64,000 nucleotides of DNA from Eucommia ulmoides (GCA_016647705.1 CM028328.1:2414501-2478500); one strand, 5' to 3'. Shown: positions 1 through 13,429, counted from the stretch's first letter. Notes: generated from the sequence alone by a model not told the origin. Numbers and translations: made by a program.

Positions 1-226
1 TTTGAGCTTTTAATTTAGGCATAGAATCAATAGAGTTGATGAGAAAGGAGATTAGTGGGTTGAAGTGATCTCTTGGGTGCCAAGAGCTGTTATTTTTCTT
101 AATTTCTTGGTGAGTGCCCCTAACTATTGGTATATGGGTATTCACGTTGAACTGTTGTGCATCTTAATCACGTTTTTATTCTTGGATTGTTGGCGTGATT
201 AGTACACATCAAACACACGCATATCA
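1..226. other. Left-edge sequence, nothing recognised
   Basis: No open frame or repeat end was recognised here. The last five bases (222-226, tatca) are the left copy of the target duplication of the solo LTR that follows. Confidence 0.4.
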
Positions 227-3200
227 TGTCACACCCCACCCCGGACACCCATCACCTGTGGGGCCGGCGTGACGTCGACACGACATTTCTTAAGCGACAA
301 ACCAACTAGAAAGCGACGGTATGCATTCATAATTATACAAACATCAAAATACAGGTCATAAACATTTTTCCAAGCCAGAGACACACCCGTCCCTGAATTC
401 CCTTCTAGAACAACAAAAGAAAAAAAAAAAAAAAAAAAACGATGAACATTTCCTAGGTTCGCCTCAGGCAACATTTCCTGAAAATTTTTAATTCCTTGCT
501 ATACCATCGACGGACTCTACCCCGTGCCAATAGGGGACCAACTCCTAGCCATTTCACCTGCGAGTCTACTGCCTTCTTAATAAAACCATTCTTATTTAAT
601 AATAATATTTTCTAGATAAAACAACATTTACACATAGATTCAGCATAAACATCATATATGCAGTAAAAAATGAAGTAGTATATTTAAGTTCCATTTCCAA
701 AACCATCTAGTATAAATAAATAATAAATCACCAAATATAAACAAAACATCACATCACAAACCACCATTCCACCACAACACACAATGGCTAGCCATGGTGA
801 TCGTTTTAACCTCACGATCGGGAGTTTGCAATGGTACTGTACTATCCGTAGGATATGCCTTCTTACGAACACCCATCACTCCGCCGAAGCGAATCATTAC
901 TGCGCAGTACAAACGTCTAACATCACTCTGCCGGAGTAGATAAACATTACTCCGCTGAAGCGGATAAACATCACTCCGCCGAAGCAGATCAACATCACAC
1001 AATAATATCGTCTAATCATCACATAATGTTTTAAAAGTATCTAATTTAAGTACAACCATTTTTCATCGTGTATGTACATATACAAATAATTTGGCGAAAA
1101 GGCAGTACACTCACCTCGTTTCCGGTGCTACAAAAACCCCACCGTCCGCAGCTTACCGAGATGTTGGTGTCTGCGAACCTAGAAATGATAGGGTTTAAGT
1201 TAATATTTTTTGCAAAATCACCTAGTCATGTAATGCAGGCCCTAAGTTTCACATTTTTCCATTTCTCATATTTTATCCCTGGGATTTCTTATTATACTAA
1301 TAATTTCGTTCTGTTATTTATTACATCAGAAATCTTATAATCTGAACGACCCTAAATTTATTACTCCGGTTACAAAGATTTTAGGTTAAGATTGAATTTA
1401 ACCAAACTAGAATAAATTTAACGAAAAACGATATCCATCCCAAATCGTTCACGGGTCGCAAAAAGGATTTGAATTCGAATTTGAATTTTTTTCCTTTTGT
1501 TGGGGTTAATTGTGCAATTTGCCCCCCCCCCCCCTTTTTTTTTCGTTTTTGGTTATTTTTCAGACCGCCGGCCGGCCACTCTCTCTCTCTCTACGGTGGC
1601 CGACCGCCGGTGGCCTCCCCTTCCTTGCCGACTCTCCTGTCGCCCCTGCACCACCTACGGCCTCCCTCAAACACCCCTTTCCGACCATCTCAGCAGCTCA
1701 ACCGCACACCCAGCCGCTACAGTTCACGCACCCACGCACCCTGCGACACACACACAACCACCCATGCATGCAACTATGCTTGCATGCCACTGCCGACGGC
1801 ACGCCACGGGACCAACGATCCCTGCCGACAGAGACCCACACACACAGCGGCACACCGCAGCCGCAACCAACTCCCACCACCGCCACCGCGTTGATCGTCC
1901 TCTCTCTCTCTCTCTCCCTCTCCGTCTCGGTTTTTCTCTTCCCTTTTGCTGGATTCTCATCGACACATTATACATTTTACACACACGCATACTCGCACAC
2001 AGTAGCCGGAAAAAAATCAGAACACACACACACAAACCCACATGCAGCCGAAAAAACGAAAACCGAGCACACCCCCACACCACCGGAAACTTAGGTGGCG
2101 TTTGGTAACCGTTTCTGTTTCAATTCCAGCAGTGGGATGGGAATGGGATGGGATGGGATGGGAATTTTGTTTTCTTTTTGGGAGTAGAATTGCGTTTGGT
2201 AACGATAATTTTTTTTTTGTTTTGGGAAGGGAATTGTGTTTGGTAACGATTTTATCCTAAAATCCCTTTTTTTTTTTTTTTTTTTTTTTCTCTTTTCAGT
2301 TTTGGCCGGCCGGCGGTGGCGCCGTCGCCGGCCGGCGGTGGCGCCGTCGCCGGCCGGACGGCGGTGCTCCGGCGGCGCCGTCACCGGCCGGACGGCGGTG
2401 CTCCGGCGGCGCCGTCGCCGGCCGGCCGGAAACGGCCGGCGACGGTTCTCCGACGTCGGAGACGGCGGTGCCCCCGCCGGCGATGACCGGACGGCGGTGG
2501 CGCCGTCGCCGGCGACTGCCGGAAGTGGCCGGAAAAATTCCGGCCGGACGATGACCGGCGACGGTCGCCGGACGGTGACCGCCGCCGCCGGCGGACGGTG
2601 ACCGGCGACGGTCGCCGGAGATGACCGGCGGCGGTCGGCGGCGGCGGACGGTGGCCGGCGGCGGTCGGCGGCGGCAGACGGTGGTCGGCCGGTAGGTGAA
2701 TAGTGATCATGGGTTTTGGGAATGGAATGGGAATAATGAGAAACAACTTTTTTTTGTTTCTCATTTCTTAAGAAAAAAGTGGGCACAATTCTCAAATGGG
2801 AATGAAATGAAAACGGAAACAAAAATTACCAAACGCTATTCCCAAACAGAATTCCCAAAAATCTGGGAACGGAATGGGATGGAAATGGTTACCAAACGGG
2901 GCCTTACCGACCCAACTCGTCATGCTCATGCATGCACACATCTATCACTTAATTAGAGAAATATATGTAAATACTCACCTGCCCGACGATCGTCGATGGT
3001 CGAATAGCGATCCGCAACTCCGCTCACCGGCGACGCTAACACGCGCACTGCCTCTCCGTCGACGAACCACGCCACCGGCCGAACCAATCTCTCTCTCTTC
3101 CTGGAATTGTTTACAATGCCCACACGACCACGCTGCCGGAGGAACGTCGATTCAAGAAAAACCAACGACCCCTCCGCTCCGGTTCTCTCTCTCTCTCTAG

Positions 3201-3348
3201 AATTTCTCGAGTGTTTCTCCGATTTCCTCCTTTCTTTGCGTGGGGAAGGGCTTTTATTGCATGATTTTAGTGATCAAAGTGATCCTCAGCTTGACACGTC
3301 GCCCCCTCGATCGCCCTTGCTCTGGCCGGTGGATCCGTCGTCGGATGG

Positions 3349-3384
<36 letters not shown>

Positions 3385-3665
3385 GTTAAATTACACTTTC
3401 CTCCCTCCAGTTCCTTTAGGATCTTCATTTCAGTGTATTTCTATTTTAAAAAGTTCCAAAATTATAATTTTGCCCTTAACATTTTTTACTTTTGATTTCT
3501 AATTGCCAATTTAAATCTCAAGTTTAAATTTTTGCATTTCTAAATTCTCAATTTGACCCCCAACTTTTGATTTGAGTTTTTATCAATAAAATTTTTACCC
3601 TAAAATTCTCTAACGTTCTATAATGCGGTTATTTATGACGTACGTTCTACAACTTAGGTTTTACA
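227..3665. mobile_element. Solo LTR, family A (tgtcacacccc type), with a nested DNA element
   Basis: The block begins TGTCACACCCC and ends in TTTTACA, giving the TG...CA termini of an LTR. It is flanked by a perfect 5-bp duplication TATCA (222-226 and 3666-3670). Without the nested element at 2094-2903 it is about 2.6 kb, matching a second diverged copy at 28259-30781 that shares several stretches, for example the segments near 540-580, 790-870 and 1100-1120. No gag or pol is present, so it reads as a solo LTR left by recombination between two LTRs. Long open frames in the CA/CT-rich part (1469-2108) are compositional. I infer a Ty3/gypsy or non-autonomous origin only weakly. Confidence 0.75.
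2094..2903. mobile_element. GC-rich PIF/Harbinger-like non-autonomous element, copy 1
   Basis: The ends are inverted repeats: GGTGGCGTTTGGTAACC on the left and the complement of GGCCCCGTTTGGTAACC on the right. They are flanked by TTA on both sides (2091-2093 and 2904-2906). A 3-bp TTA duplication is typical of PIF/Harbinger elements. The core (about 2300-2690) is an extreme CCGGCG/GGCGGTGGC-type repeat in an otherwise AT-rich region. A second copy in the opposite orientation is at 32426-33114. It has no transposase, and the long frames on both strands are products of the GC-rich repeat. Confidence 0.75.
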
Positions 3666-3670
3666 TATCA

Positions 3671-4657
3671 CTTGGTTGATAGTGAAATTACCAAGAGTGG
3701 ATATAGTAGGTGTGCATTTTCTACCTCCATTCCTGCCATTTTACTTTGGATTTGGACCATGAAGCTCTAAGTCTGTATTGTTTCATCCCCTTGCATTTAC
3801 TTAATCGCGTACTTTTGAGCTTTGACATTTTTGGCCCGAGAACATTGAAAAACATATTACCCCTAACATTTTGTTAATGCTCAAACATATAGCTTCGATT
3901 TCAACAAATTTATCTGTCTATTTATCTAGAGAAAGAGAAATTTATCTCTCTATTTCTCCGAAATTTCATGTATGTTGAATCTCAATTTATCTCTAAATTT
4001 CAGCAAATCTATCTCTCTATTTACTATTTATAAAGCGAGCTTCGATCGCGTACGTTTAGTGTTTATTTAGCGACATCGATTCTTGCCTTTGTTAACGCTT
4101 GAACATGTAGCTTCGATTTTAGCAAATTCTCTCTCTATATTTCTCCAAAATTTCAGGTATGTAGAACCTCAACCTAATTTTGGTAAAATCAACCCTAATT
4201 ATGTCTTCTCACTTCTTTGATGACGTTTGTTTAGTGTATCCATTCTAATCCCCTCTTCTCTTTGATGGCATTCGTTTAGTGTTTATTTATATGGTGTTTG
4301 TTTATTGTTTCTGTTTAGTGATTCTATTCCCAGAGAACTTGGAATAGGAATGACTTTGTTTAGTTTTTTTGTTCTACTCCCCTATTCTCTTTTATAGCGT
4401 TTGTTTAGTGTTTTTCTAGATGGCGTTTCTTTGGTGTTTTTGTTTAGTGTTTCTGTTTTAAGCGTATTTTTGTTTTCTGCATCTGTTTTTTGATAACAGA
4501 AACACTAAACAGAATTGCCCACAAAACATCTTCTTCTTTGTTGATATAAATTTGTTCTAAAAAACTCTCACTGAAATTTGTTCTCTAATTTTGGTTTCTG
4601 TTCTCGGCTTTATGTGAAGAAAAAAAACTGAATTTTGTTCCAATTACTGAGAATAAT
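3671..4657. repeat. AT-rich intergenic DNA with a dispersed repeat
   Basis: No gene is visible. The stretch 3890-4330 contains partial internal repeats around the words agcttcgattt and ttcaggtatgt. It is related to 11820-12120, where the same word order recurs. Together with the Helitron-like end at 13429 this suggests that 3.7-13.4 kb is one old composite element split by the copia LTR. Confidence 0.4.
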
Positions 4658-4662
4658 GTATT

Positions 4663-6788
4663 TGTTGGCCCAGTAGAATACCCAAGAGGGGGGCGAATTG
4701 TGTAGTCAAAAATTTATCAGAATAAAAATTCAATAAATCAAATAATTAATTTTATACCTAAATTAATTATTATCTTTATAATACAGCGAAATTAATTAAT
4801 CAACTAAGTGCACACACAAACAACAAAAATAAACAAATTAATAATGCAACACATCAGAGATTTATACTGGTTCACCAAGTTACTCTTGGCTAATCCAGTC
4901 CTCCGAGCTCTACGTAGGTCGCACCCACTAAAATCAAGATCTCTTTAAAGGTAGGAACCAAACCCTCACACCGATTCTTTTACAGGTTCAGAATCAACCT
5001 TTACAATATCTTTTTCCCAGGTTAAGGAAGAACCTCTACTTTTTACAGGTTAAAGAATAACATAATTATTTTTAACACTAAGGCCAAAGAATCAAAATCT
5101 CACCAAATCACTCCAAATATCCTTTTACCCAGTAAGGTTTGAATCGTTACGATAATCACTCATATCGCAATTCTATCCAGGAAGAATCACTACTTCAATC
5201 TCTTTACAGGAAGAGACTGAAACCCAACTACCCCTGATTAAATACCCTCAACAATATTTAACCAGACACACTACTGACCAATTCAAAAAAATTTGATAAG
5301 CAAGAAAATCTCACTCGGAGATTCTATCACCCCAGATAAATAATAACTCAATTAATATCCCAACTAGTGATAGAAAAACGTGAGATAGAAAATCTGATTT
5401 TAACAAGATATGGGTAGCAAATATTTGAGTGCGTAATCAGATTCAAGAAATTGTTTCTAAAAATATTTTCTTCAAAAATCAGAAACAATTTCTAAGATCA
5501 ATTTCCAAAAAATAAACAAGTAATGCAATAATAGAAAATTATTAGAAAGATCTCACCCGGAATCCACAGAAAGAATGATTAGAACAATATAACTTCAAAT
5601 TCGGTAGCAGCAAAGATTAATAGCAATTGATCTTCAAGATCGTCTCTTATAAAAGCTCACAATAATTCAGAATGATAACTCTTATAATAGCTCAAGAATG
5701 ATCTTAACTTTTTTACTATCTCAATAATGATTTATTTATGATATAAGAAATTCGCAGGTCAATATATAGGAGTATGAAATCAGTCTTCTAACGACTAGTT
5801 TACATATGTCATGACAATTAATAGCACTTATAGACCCCTTATATCATAATGACTTCATTTTGGTTTAATTCGCTTAATAACAGCTTTCAAATCTTTCAAT
5901 TAAGTCCCCCAAATATTTCTTAATCACAATAAATAAGAATAGAATCAATTTAAAGTACCAAATTGAGAAACATTAATATTTAATGAACCATATCAATAGG
6001 ATTTAATTAATATATGAATCATATCTTAAATACCTTAGAAATCCCTGAAATCTCTCTCAAATCTTAACAAAAAATGGCTACTTTTGGATATAATCTCGGA
6101 TAAATCAGAATCCTGAAACAGCGCGTCCGGTTGACCAACCAGTCGACTAGTAGATTCAGGATGTAGCCAAGGTTATTCATCGGTCGACCTGCCTGTCGAC
6201 TTGTAGATTCAGAGAGTTCGTTTTTCTTTCACCGGTCGACCAATCGGTCGACTCGTGGATTCAAAGAGTTTAGCTCCCTTGGTCGGTCAACTTGCCCATC
6301 GACTCAGAGATACAGGGAGTTACAGCTGCTTGGTCCGGTCGACTCATCAGTCGACTGATGTCTTATGGATCTCTTTTCTGAACTCGTTTTTAACTCTTTC
6401 TTTTTTACATTTTCACCCCTTTAACTATTTTCTTTTCTAACTTAGCTCCACTAATATTCTTATGTTCCATTTTAGTCAATCAAAAATATTTCTTTTTAAA
6501 TCACATAGGAGCAAATAATTTCACTTAATCAAAACACACAAAAATAATAAAATACATTTTGTATAATGTATGTATTCCTAATTGGGATATTAAGAGTTAA
6601 GATTCACCTGAATTATTTTTCCTAATTTTTTCAAACTCTTAATTCTTCGATATCTTCAACATCTTCATTTAACATCTATTTAATTTGCATCTTCATCACT
6701 AGATTTAAATCACTGAAACACTTAATTAAAATATTAGTTCCACCAAAATATCAATACTTAATTGTTCATCAAAATCTTAGGATCAACA
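4663..6788 (-). mobile_element. Ty1/copia solo LTR, family B, copy 1
   Basis: The unit starts TGTTGGCCC and ends GATCAACA, with a perfect 5-bp target duplication GTATT (4658-4662 and 6789-6793). It is 2126 bp with no internal coding region, so it is a solo LTR. The second copy at 28023-33432 is followed by a tRNA-Met-type primer binding site and the start of a copia gag, both read on the minus strand; this sets the orientation and class of the family. The stretch 6120-6360 contains repeated gtcgac words, also present in copy 2. Confidence 0.8.
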
Positions 6789-9526
6789 GTATTAATTCTC
6801 TATTTTTTGGGAACAGAACATAAACACATTTGTATTAATTCTTTAATTTTTTTTATGTTCCCAGTTTTCCGGGAAAAAAAATCTAATTCTCTAATTTATG
6901 TTTCCTAATTGTTTGTTTTTATTTCAATTACTGAGAATAGAATAGAAATGTTCTTAATATTTTCTTGAAATAGGCCATTAGAACACATTTAAGTGAGGAT
7001 TCGATAATCAGTTTTCTTCATGAGAAATAAAAATCATTTCAATATAATTTTGCTATTTGAATAATTGAATAATTTTTCTATTTTGCTATTGCAAATCATC
7101 ATATTAATTGAATAATTTCTTTGAAAACCCAAAGCAGAATTTTTATTTTTTATTTTTTTATATAAGATTTTTGTTCACTTGTCCCAAGAGAACTGGGAGC
7201 AGAAACATTGAACAGATGCCACCTTAGATAGTTGCACTCAATTTTCTTCATTTTTTTCTTTTTGGATTTTGATTTTTTTCTTCTGAAAGGTGAACAGGAT
7301 GAACCCGGCGTATCCTTAGATAGTTAACCTCAATATTCTTCGTTTTTTTTTTTTTTTCCAATTGTTTCTTCTGGAAGGTGGATGGAATGAACATGGAATA
7401 TTTTTTCTCCTCCTAATGCTCATGATCTCTCATCCCTCTCAAGAAATCATTCGTCGGCTGTAACTTAAGGTTTTGCTTTCTCCGTTGTTGTTGTTGTCGC
7501 CGTCGTCGCTGCCGTCTCCCTTCGTCTTCGCTCGTGTTCAAGTACATGATTGATTGATTTATGAATCTCTATGCTTTTAAGAATTCTGAGCATTGCCATC
7601 TAAAAAAATTCGTTGATTTCTAAATCTTCGTGTTTTCCTCTTGAAGCGTTTGGAGCATGACTCTCTACTCTACCTAATAACTCTCTCCAATATATGATTG
7701 ACATTTTTAACATATATATGTGGTTTTATATCCATTTGTAACCATAACTTCATTTGCATGGATGCGATGATCATGTTTATATTGGGAAGAAACATGGTTG
7801 AAATTAGGGCATTTATTAGTGTTTGTTCCAGAACACATTTGATTTTATTTTATTTTTTGGAAAATTAGGGATTTTTATAAGTGTTATTATTCTAAGAGAA
7901 AGCTCCAGTTGTATCTTTGGTCTTTGTCTTTTCCTTTCTTTTATATTTAAAAAGCCATTTAATGCTTTGGAATTTTAAAATCAAAAGCAACACTCAAACT
8001 TTAATGGCAACCCCATTTTTCTCCTTTTGTTTTTGTCTGTTTATGAATTTGAAAGATATTTGTTGTTGGCATTTGACAGTTTCAATTTTAGCTTTAAGGG
8101 AGTAGAGAAGTTAGGAGGGTTGTATGTTACACCTGGTGGAGTGATTCCTTTCAAGTAAAAGGGGTGTTCATCACATTGACAATTTCATCTTTGGTCATAG
8201 ACGAGCATTTTCCACATTTGCTGGATCTACTCTCGAATAAAACTCGTTGCCCATTACTTTCGTTTGATCATGTTTCTCCATCGTTGTCGTCGCTGCCCTC
8301 ACCAATGCCATCGAACTCTCCACTTCCATCTTCTTCGGAGTACCATCGATCCGTCATCGTCGCTATCGTCGTCGCCGACCACCAGCGCAGTAATCATCGT
8401 CATCGATTTGCTGGATCGCGATGGCGATGGCTGCCAATGGTCGAATCTGGATGGCGGTGGCTGACAGTTGTTTCAAGTTGCTCTATCTCTTCTTTCAATT
8501 TACATGATGGAGAGATCGATTTTAGCTGTTGATGTTGTATTGAGTACCTTTGTGGAATTTCTTTAAAGATACATGTATCATCATCTCAAGCCTCTTCTTT
8601 TTGAAAAAAATGAAAAAGATAAAAATTGTTTAGTGTGCGTGCATCAATTCATTATTGGATGTTTAATGTTTTTTTGTTTTTGTTTTTTCATGTTTCGTCA
8701 TATTTGATCTATTCTTCTTTCTTTAAAATCAACAAATGAAAATTGCTTCTTGGTGTGTGTTTGTGTGTGTAAATATCAATTCGGAATTGCAGAATTCAGT
8801 TAATGTTTGTATGTGTGTAAATATCAATTATGACACATATTTGTGTGTTTGTGTTGTCGAACAACAAATAGAGGTTGAAAGAGTAGAGCAAGGGAGGTGT
8901 CCACGAAGGTAAGTAGATGAGAAACTCATCAGATGAGTCCACTGCAAGTTGGAGGAAATGGGGATGAAAATTAAAGGTAAGACTTTTTTTTAGTGAAAGT
9001 ATAATGGTGAATTTAATTGGTGCCTCAATTTAGTGACTTAAGGAAAAGGTGAATTAAGGGACTTATTAGAAACTCAGTATAGGTTTTGTTTGTGGAAGAG
9101 AATGATTTAAAAAACTGTTTAACCTGTGAAAAACTAACATTACTTTTCCCTTCCCTACATTTAATAATTTGTTCATTCTAAAATACATTTGACACCCTAC
9201 AATTAAATCTTAATTTTTATTTTAATACTCGATCGAAATTGGTCTGGAACCTAATAATTGCAACTGTAGCTTCAATAATTGCTTATGGAGATAAATTTTA
9301 ACTGTTTATTTGACTTTTTTTTCTTGTGATTGTGTCTTTTCGATTGTAGGTGCGAATTCTTCACTTTTTTTTTTTTCACTTTTTTGGGGCATGTAGATAT
9401 TTTTTTTTGTTTTTTTAAATTTTTGGCTCATTATAAGATTAAAAATAATTTTGGGCATGTTTACTTAATTTGGAACACTTGTTCACTGGCATTTTCTTTA
9501 ATTGTTAGATTTAATTAATTTAATTG

Positions 9527-9617
9527 TACCATGGTGGAACTAACTTTGGCAAAGCCTGCAAGAGGTTCTTTTATCGCCTCTAGTTATGACTATGATGCTC
9601 CATTTGATGTATATGTT
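9527..9617 (+). pseudogene. Beta-galactosidase (GH35) exon fragment
   Basis: Reading from 9527 gives YHGGTNFGK. A one-base frame change then gives ARGSFIASSYDYDAPFD. Plant beta-galactosidases carry a conserved HGGTNFG...SYDYDAP.DE block, so the fragment is recognisable although broken in the segment between the two motifs. No neighbouring beta-galactosidase exons were found. It lies in the AT-rich region upstream of a Helitron-like 3' end, which fits capture of a genomic fragment by a transposon. It cannot encode a functional enzyme. Confidence 0.75.
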
Positions 9618-10482
9618 ATGAATAAAATTGTAATCTTTACAATCTTCAATTATTTAATCGATAGGCATTTTAAGAATTACGTATATTGATCGATAAGGTG
9701 GCGTTCAGTTACTATTTTTATGTCCCCAGATTTCTGTTTTCATTTTTCGTTGTCCATTTACTGTTTTTGTTTTAAGAATTACGTATATATTTTTTAGGCA
9801 GTTTTTTTTTTTTTTTTAATACCCATGCCTTGAGATATAGAGACTATTAAAGTAATAAGAACTCTATTGGTTGTGTCTATTAAAGTCATTATTTATTAGG
9901 GTACAGTTTTTTCCATATTCTATGAAATATGTTTTTGTTCTCTAAACTCTATTGGTTGTGTCTATTAAAGTAAAGAAAATAGGTTTTTCTATTTCTGTTC
10001 TTGATTTGGTCCTAATTGACCATATATGGCCGAAATTAATACCAAAACTTCTTGGAGTGTGATATTAGCTTGATCTGGTTTTTTTTGTAGAAAAACTTCT
10101 CGAATCTACTGCGAAACACGTATTGGCCTCTTTGAATTTGTTTTGAGTGGATAGATTTTGAATTGATGTATTTGTGTACGAGATTCGATTAATGTGTTTA
10201 CTGTTTAGGGTTTTGTTAATTACTTTTAATTTATATAATTGTTTTAAAATGTAAAATTGTTAATTTTGGTTAACATGATTTATATTGCATATTATGTATA
10301 ATTTGAACTCTTAAATTGTTTTGGATGTTGTTGTGCTCTTTATTTTGAACTCTTGAATTGTTTGACGTAGTGCGATCGCGACGATCGACGGCAGCTGACA
10401 CTGCATTAATTTATTTATTTTTGAAATTTATAATTTGTTTGTTTAATATTTAAACATGTTAGCTTTATTTGATGTATTCAAT

Positions 10483-10570
10483 TATGTTAAGGTGGAAAAC
10501 AATCTTGCGCTGACTTATTTCTTACTTGAAGAGTTAGAATCTGCAAGGGGTCACTGTAAAGCATCTGTTA
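10483..10570 (+). pseudogene. Possible TPR-like exon fragment
   Basis: The frame opening at 10456 contains NNLALTYFLLEELESARGHC, whose spacing of small and aromatic residues resembles a TPR helix pair. There is no second repeat and no supporting gene structure. It sits between the beta-galactosidase and MCTP fragments, so it may be a third captured piece. The source gene is not identified and the similarity could be chance. Confidence 0.25.
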
Positions 10571-11203
10571 TCTCTCTTTCACTATTTATGTCCAGTTTTT
10601 TAATAATTTATATGCCCAAATCTGGAAATTTTTTTTTTTTTGTGGGAGTGATTCACTGATTTTCTAAAACGTTCACTCAAGTATGCATTGTCTTTGACAA
10701 AGAAAAAGAGTTTGTGATAGATATGTTCGTGAACTCACATTGCAATCGGATGTAATTAATTGAACGAATACAAATTCAATTTCCAGTAAAGGAGACGATA
10801 CATCCGAGAACCCACAATTTTTTCGTGACAGGTAATGTTTCTTCGTCTTCATGTTCTTCTTTGTGTTCATCGTCCAAATATTTTGGTTTCCATATAAACT
10901 ATTACTGATTCTAACTATTTTGTCAAGCAAAAAAACATTTGCTCTCTATCCCCTCTCTTCTTTTCTTGATTAATTAGGTTTTTGCTAACTTGATTGGATT
11001 AAATTGCTTGATTTGTTTTTATTATTTTTTCAGGTTTTTCCCTTAGTTGTTTCAACTGAAATATTTATGTGTTTTCTTTGTTTTGTTGTTGAATTAACAC
11101 TTCAGCTTGAATATTCATAGATACAACTACAACTACCGTTTCCAAGACTAAATGTAAAGGTATGGTTTCAAAAAATCAAGATTCGTTTCAATTTCAGCAA
11201 GGA

Positions 11204-11235
<32 letters not shown>

Positions 11236-11654
11236 AATTCTTTAGATTTTGACTTCCCATGTTCATGATCCCACATTTTCAGAGAATTGGGAATAGAAAC
11301 AGAAAATCGGAACAAAAACTTTCAGTTGTTTTTTTTGTTGTGTTTTTGCTCTTCAATTTATGTTTCTATTCCTCCAAAAACCACTTAGGTAGCATTTGGT
11401 TTAATACGAATTGGAAATTCAGTTTCCGAATTGCAATTGAAAAGTTTACCTGCATTAATTCCCAATTCCGATTCCAAGCCTTCAACTCCCTGTCACCATA
11501 CACTGGATCATAAACAAAAAACTGGAATTTATTCCCAGATATTTGTTCTAAAACTTTGGGAGCAACAAAGAAAAGAAACATAACCGAATTTTTCCATTTT
11601 GCCTCCAAATTTTCAGTTCTTAAGTTTTTTTTTTTTTTTTCTTTTGTACAGATG

Positions 11655-11775
11655 ATGAACAATATCAAGCTCGGGGTGCAGGTGGAGAGTGCCCACGGGC
11701 TGGTGATGAAAGAAGGTCAGGGCTCATCTCTTACCCTCTTTCATTTTGATATATCAAACCATTTTCTATTTAAAG
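11655..11775 (+). pseudogene. MCTP-type C2 domain N-terminal fragment
   Basis: After an acceptor-like acag, the frame reads MNNIKLGVQVESAHGL and then KEGQGSS, followed by a donor-like gtgaga. Plant MCTP proteins (multiple C2 domains and transmembrane region) begin in this way, with a K/V-LGVEVVSAHDLMPK-GQGSS pattern in the first C2 domain. After GQGSS the residues LTLFHFD only loosely match the family's FVELHFD, so small indels are likely. No other C2 domain is present nearby. I read it as a transposon-captured fragment, not a gene. Confidence 0.6.
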
Positions 11776-13429
11776 GTGAGATTCTCCTCCAACCTTTTCA
11801 TTGTTTCATCGTTTCCACTATTTGTTTACTGTTTACTTAAGAAGATCAATTGTTGCCGTCCGTTTACTGTTTGTTTTGTTTGGACGGATCTGATTTCAGC
11901 GAATATTTTTGTTAATGCTCGAACAGGTAGCTCCGATTTCAGCAAATTCTCTATCTCTATTTCTTAGAAATTTCAGGTATGTTGAACCTCAACCCTAATT
12001 TCAGTAACCTCAACCCTAATTTCTATTTTCTCACTTCTTTGATAGTCTATTCCCTTGTTCTCTTTGATGGCGTTTTTTTAGTGTTTACTTATATGGCATT
12101 TGTTTAGTGTTTCTGTTCTCAAAAAAACTTGAAATCGTCGTCCAATCCCACCTCCCACGTTCGCCTACATCTCAGGAACGATCTCTGTTCTTCTACATCT
12201 ACACCTTTCGTCGCCCGATCTCTCTTTGCAGGCCATGACCTTCAATCCAAGTTATCTCTCTTTCTTCCTTTCTTCTCAAATTTGTTCAGAGTGTCAATTA
12301 TCATTCTACTGTTTAGATCTTAGGTTTCAACTGTTAATTGTGTTTATGAATTTGATTAAATTTAGGTTTTTTCTTCAATTTAGTTTAATTAGTGTTTTTT
12401 GTCTATGAATTTGATTGCATTTGCTTACAATATTCTCATTTGATTCATCAATCGATTCATGTACAATTGAGTTTCGATTCAACATAAGTGAATTTGGGAC
12501 TCTCAATAAATCATCCATGGAATGATGTCCCTTTTTTGCATCTAAACAAGCCACCTAAATAAGCCTTCTTCCCTCTTACTTACTCTCACTCCCTCTTAAT
12601 TAGGATTAAGTTTTTTTTTTTTTTTTAAATTCTATTAATTGATTATTGTCTAAAATTATAGTGAGGTTTTTAATCAAATTTACATTAGTTTGTGAAATTA
12701 GTGTTTTTCATTAGTAGCCTACATTTGAGTGTTTACATTTTTTTTTTTCCATTCTTTTTTGTGCAGAGCACCTATGTTGAGAATTCAATGACTGTTGAAA
12801 ATGCTTGAGAATTTGGACACACCTATTTATGAGGTTGATTTTTTCCAAAGTTCTTTAGTTACATTATCATTTTCCCTTGCTTTCAGTCCATAATTAAACC
12901 AAAGTTGGGAACAAATCTTTTTTTGGGAATCAAGTCCATTATGGGAACTAAACTAATGAAATCTGTGAACAACTCTTTTATAACTAACCATAATTTTTAG
13001 TATCATTACTGCAATGTGTTGTATGATATGTTTTATGCTTCCATAATCTATAGATCAAAGTTCTAGGAGCATAATACAATTGTTCCCAACGTAAATTTCT
13101 TGACTGGAAGAATAGATTATTTTTTTGGAGTGTTGTTTCATTTGCATTAGCACGTAAGAAGATTATTGTTTGAAATTTGGAGAATTCATTTTAGGATGTC
13201 ATTTGCATTGTGTTGTGATTTGATGGATTTGGTGATAAATACATGGCTTGGATATTCAATTTTCAGTGCCATTTCTTTTCAATGTGTTGCAATTTAATAT
13301 TTCGTGAATTTTATCGTAATCTCCATTAGATTCCATGGGTTGCAATTTATTATTAAGTTTATACTGTTGTATAGACGGGAGATTCAAAAATTTTTTAACT
13401 TGTGTCTTCAGGCACGGATTATGCCCTAG

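Larger units (their letters stand above)
6794..13429 (+). mobile_element. Helitron-like composite region with captured gene fragments
   Basis: The right end looks like a Helitron 3' terminus: the hairpin GTGTCTTCAGGCAC, then about ten bases, then CTAG followed by T at 13430. Similar hairpin-plus-CTAG ends occur at 26202, 18054 (minus) and 27535 (minus). Inside are gene fragments: a beta-galactosidase piece (9527-9617), an MCTP C2-domain piece (11655-11775), and possible orphan exons near 10490-10565 and 10788-10836. No Rep/helicase frame is visible, so it would be non-autonomous. The 5' end (expected TC after A) was not located; the left border given is simply the edge of the copia LTR duplication, and the element may begin further left. 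Confidence 0.45.

Noticed and set aside
1469-2108. Overlapping long open frames on both strands
   Set aside because: They lie in CA/CT/C-rich LTR sequence, are open in several frames at once, and show no domain.
2091-2822. 243-residue frame on the minus strand and several partners
   Set aside because: Product of the CCGGCG-type repeat core of a transposable element; Arg/Pro/Ala/Gly low complexity only.
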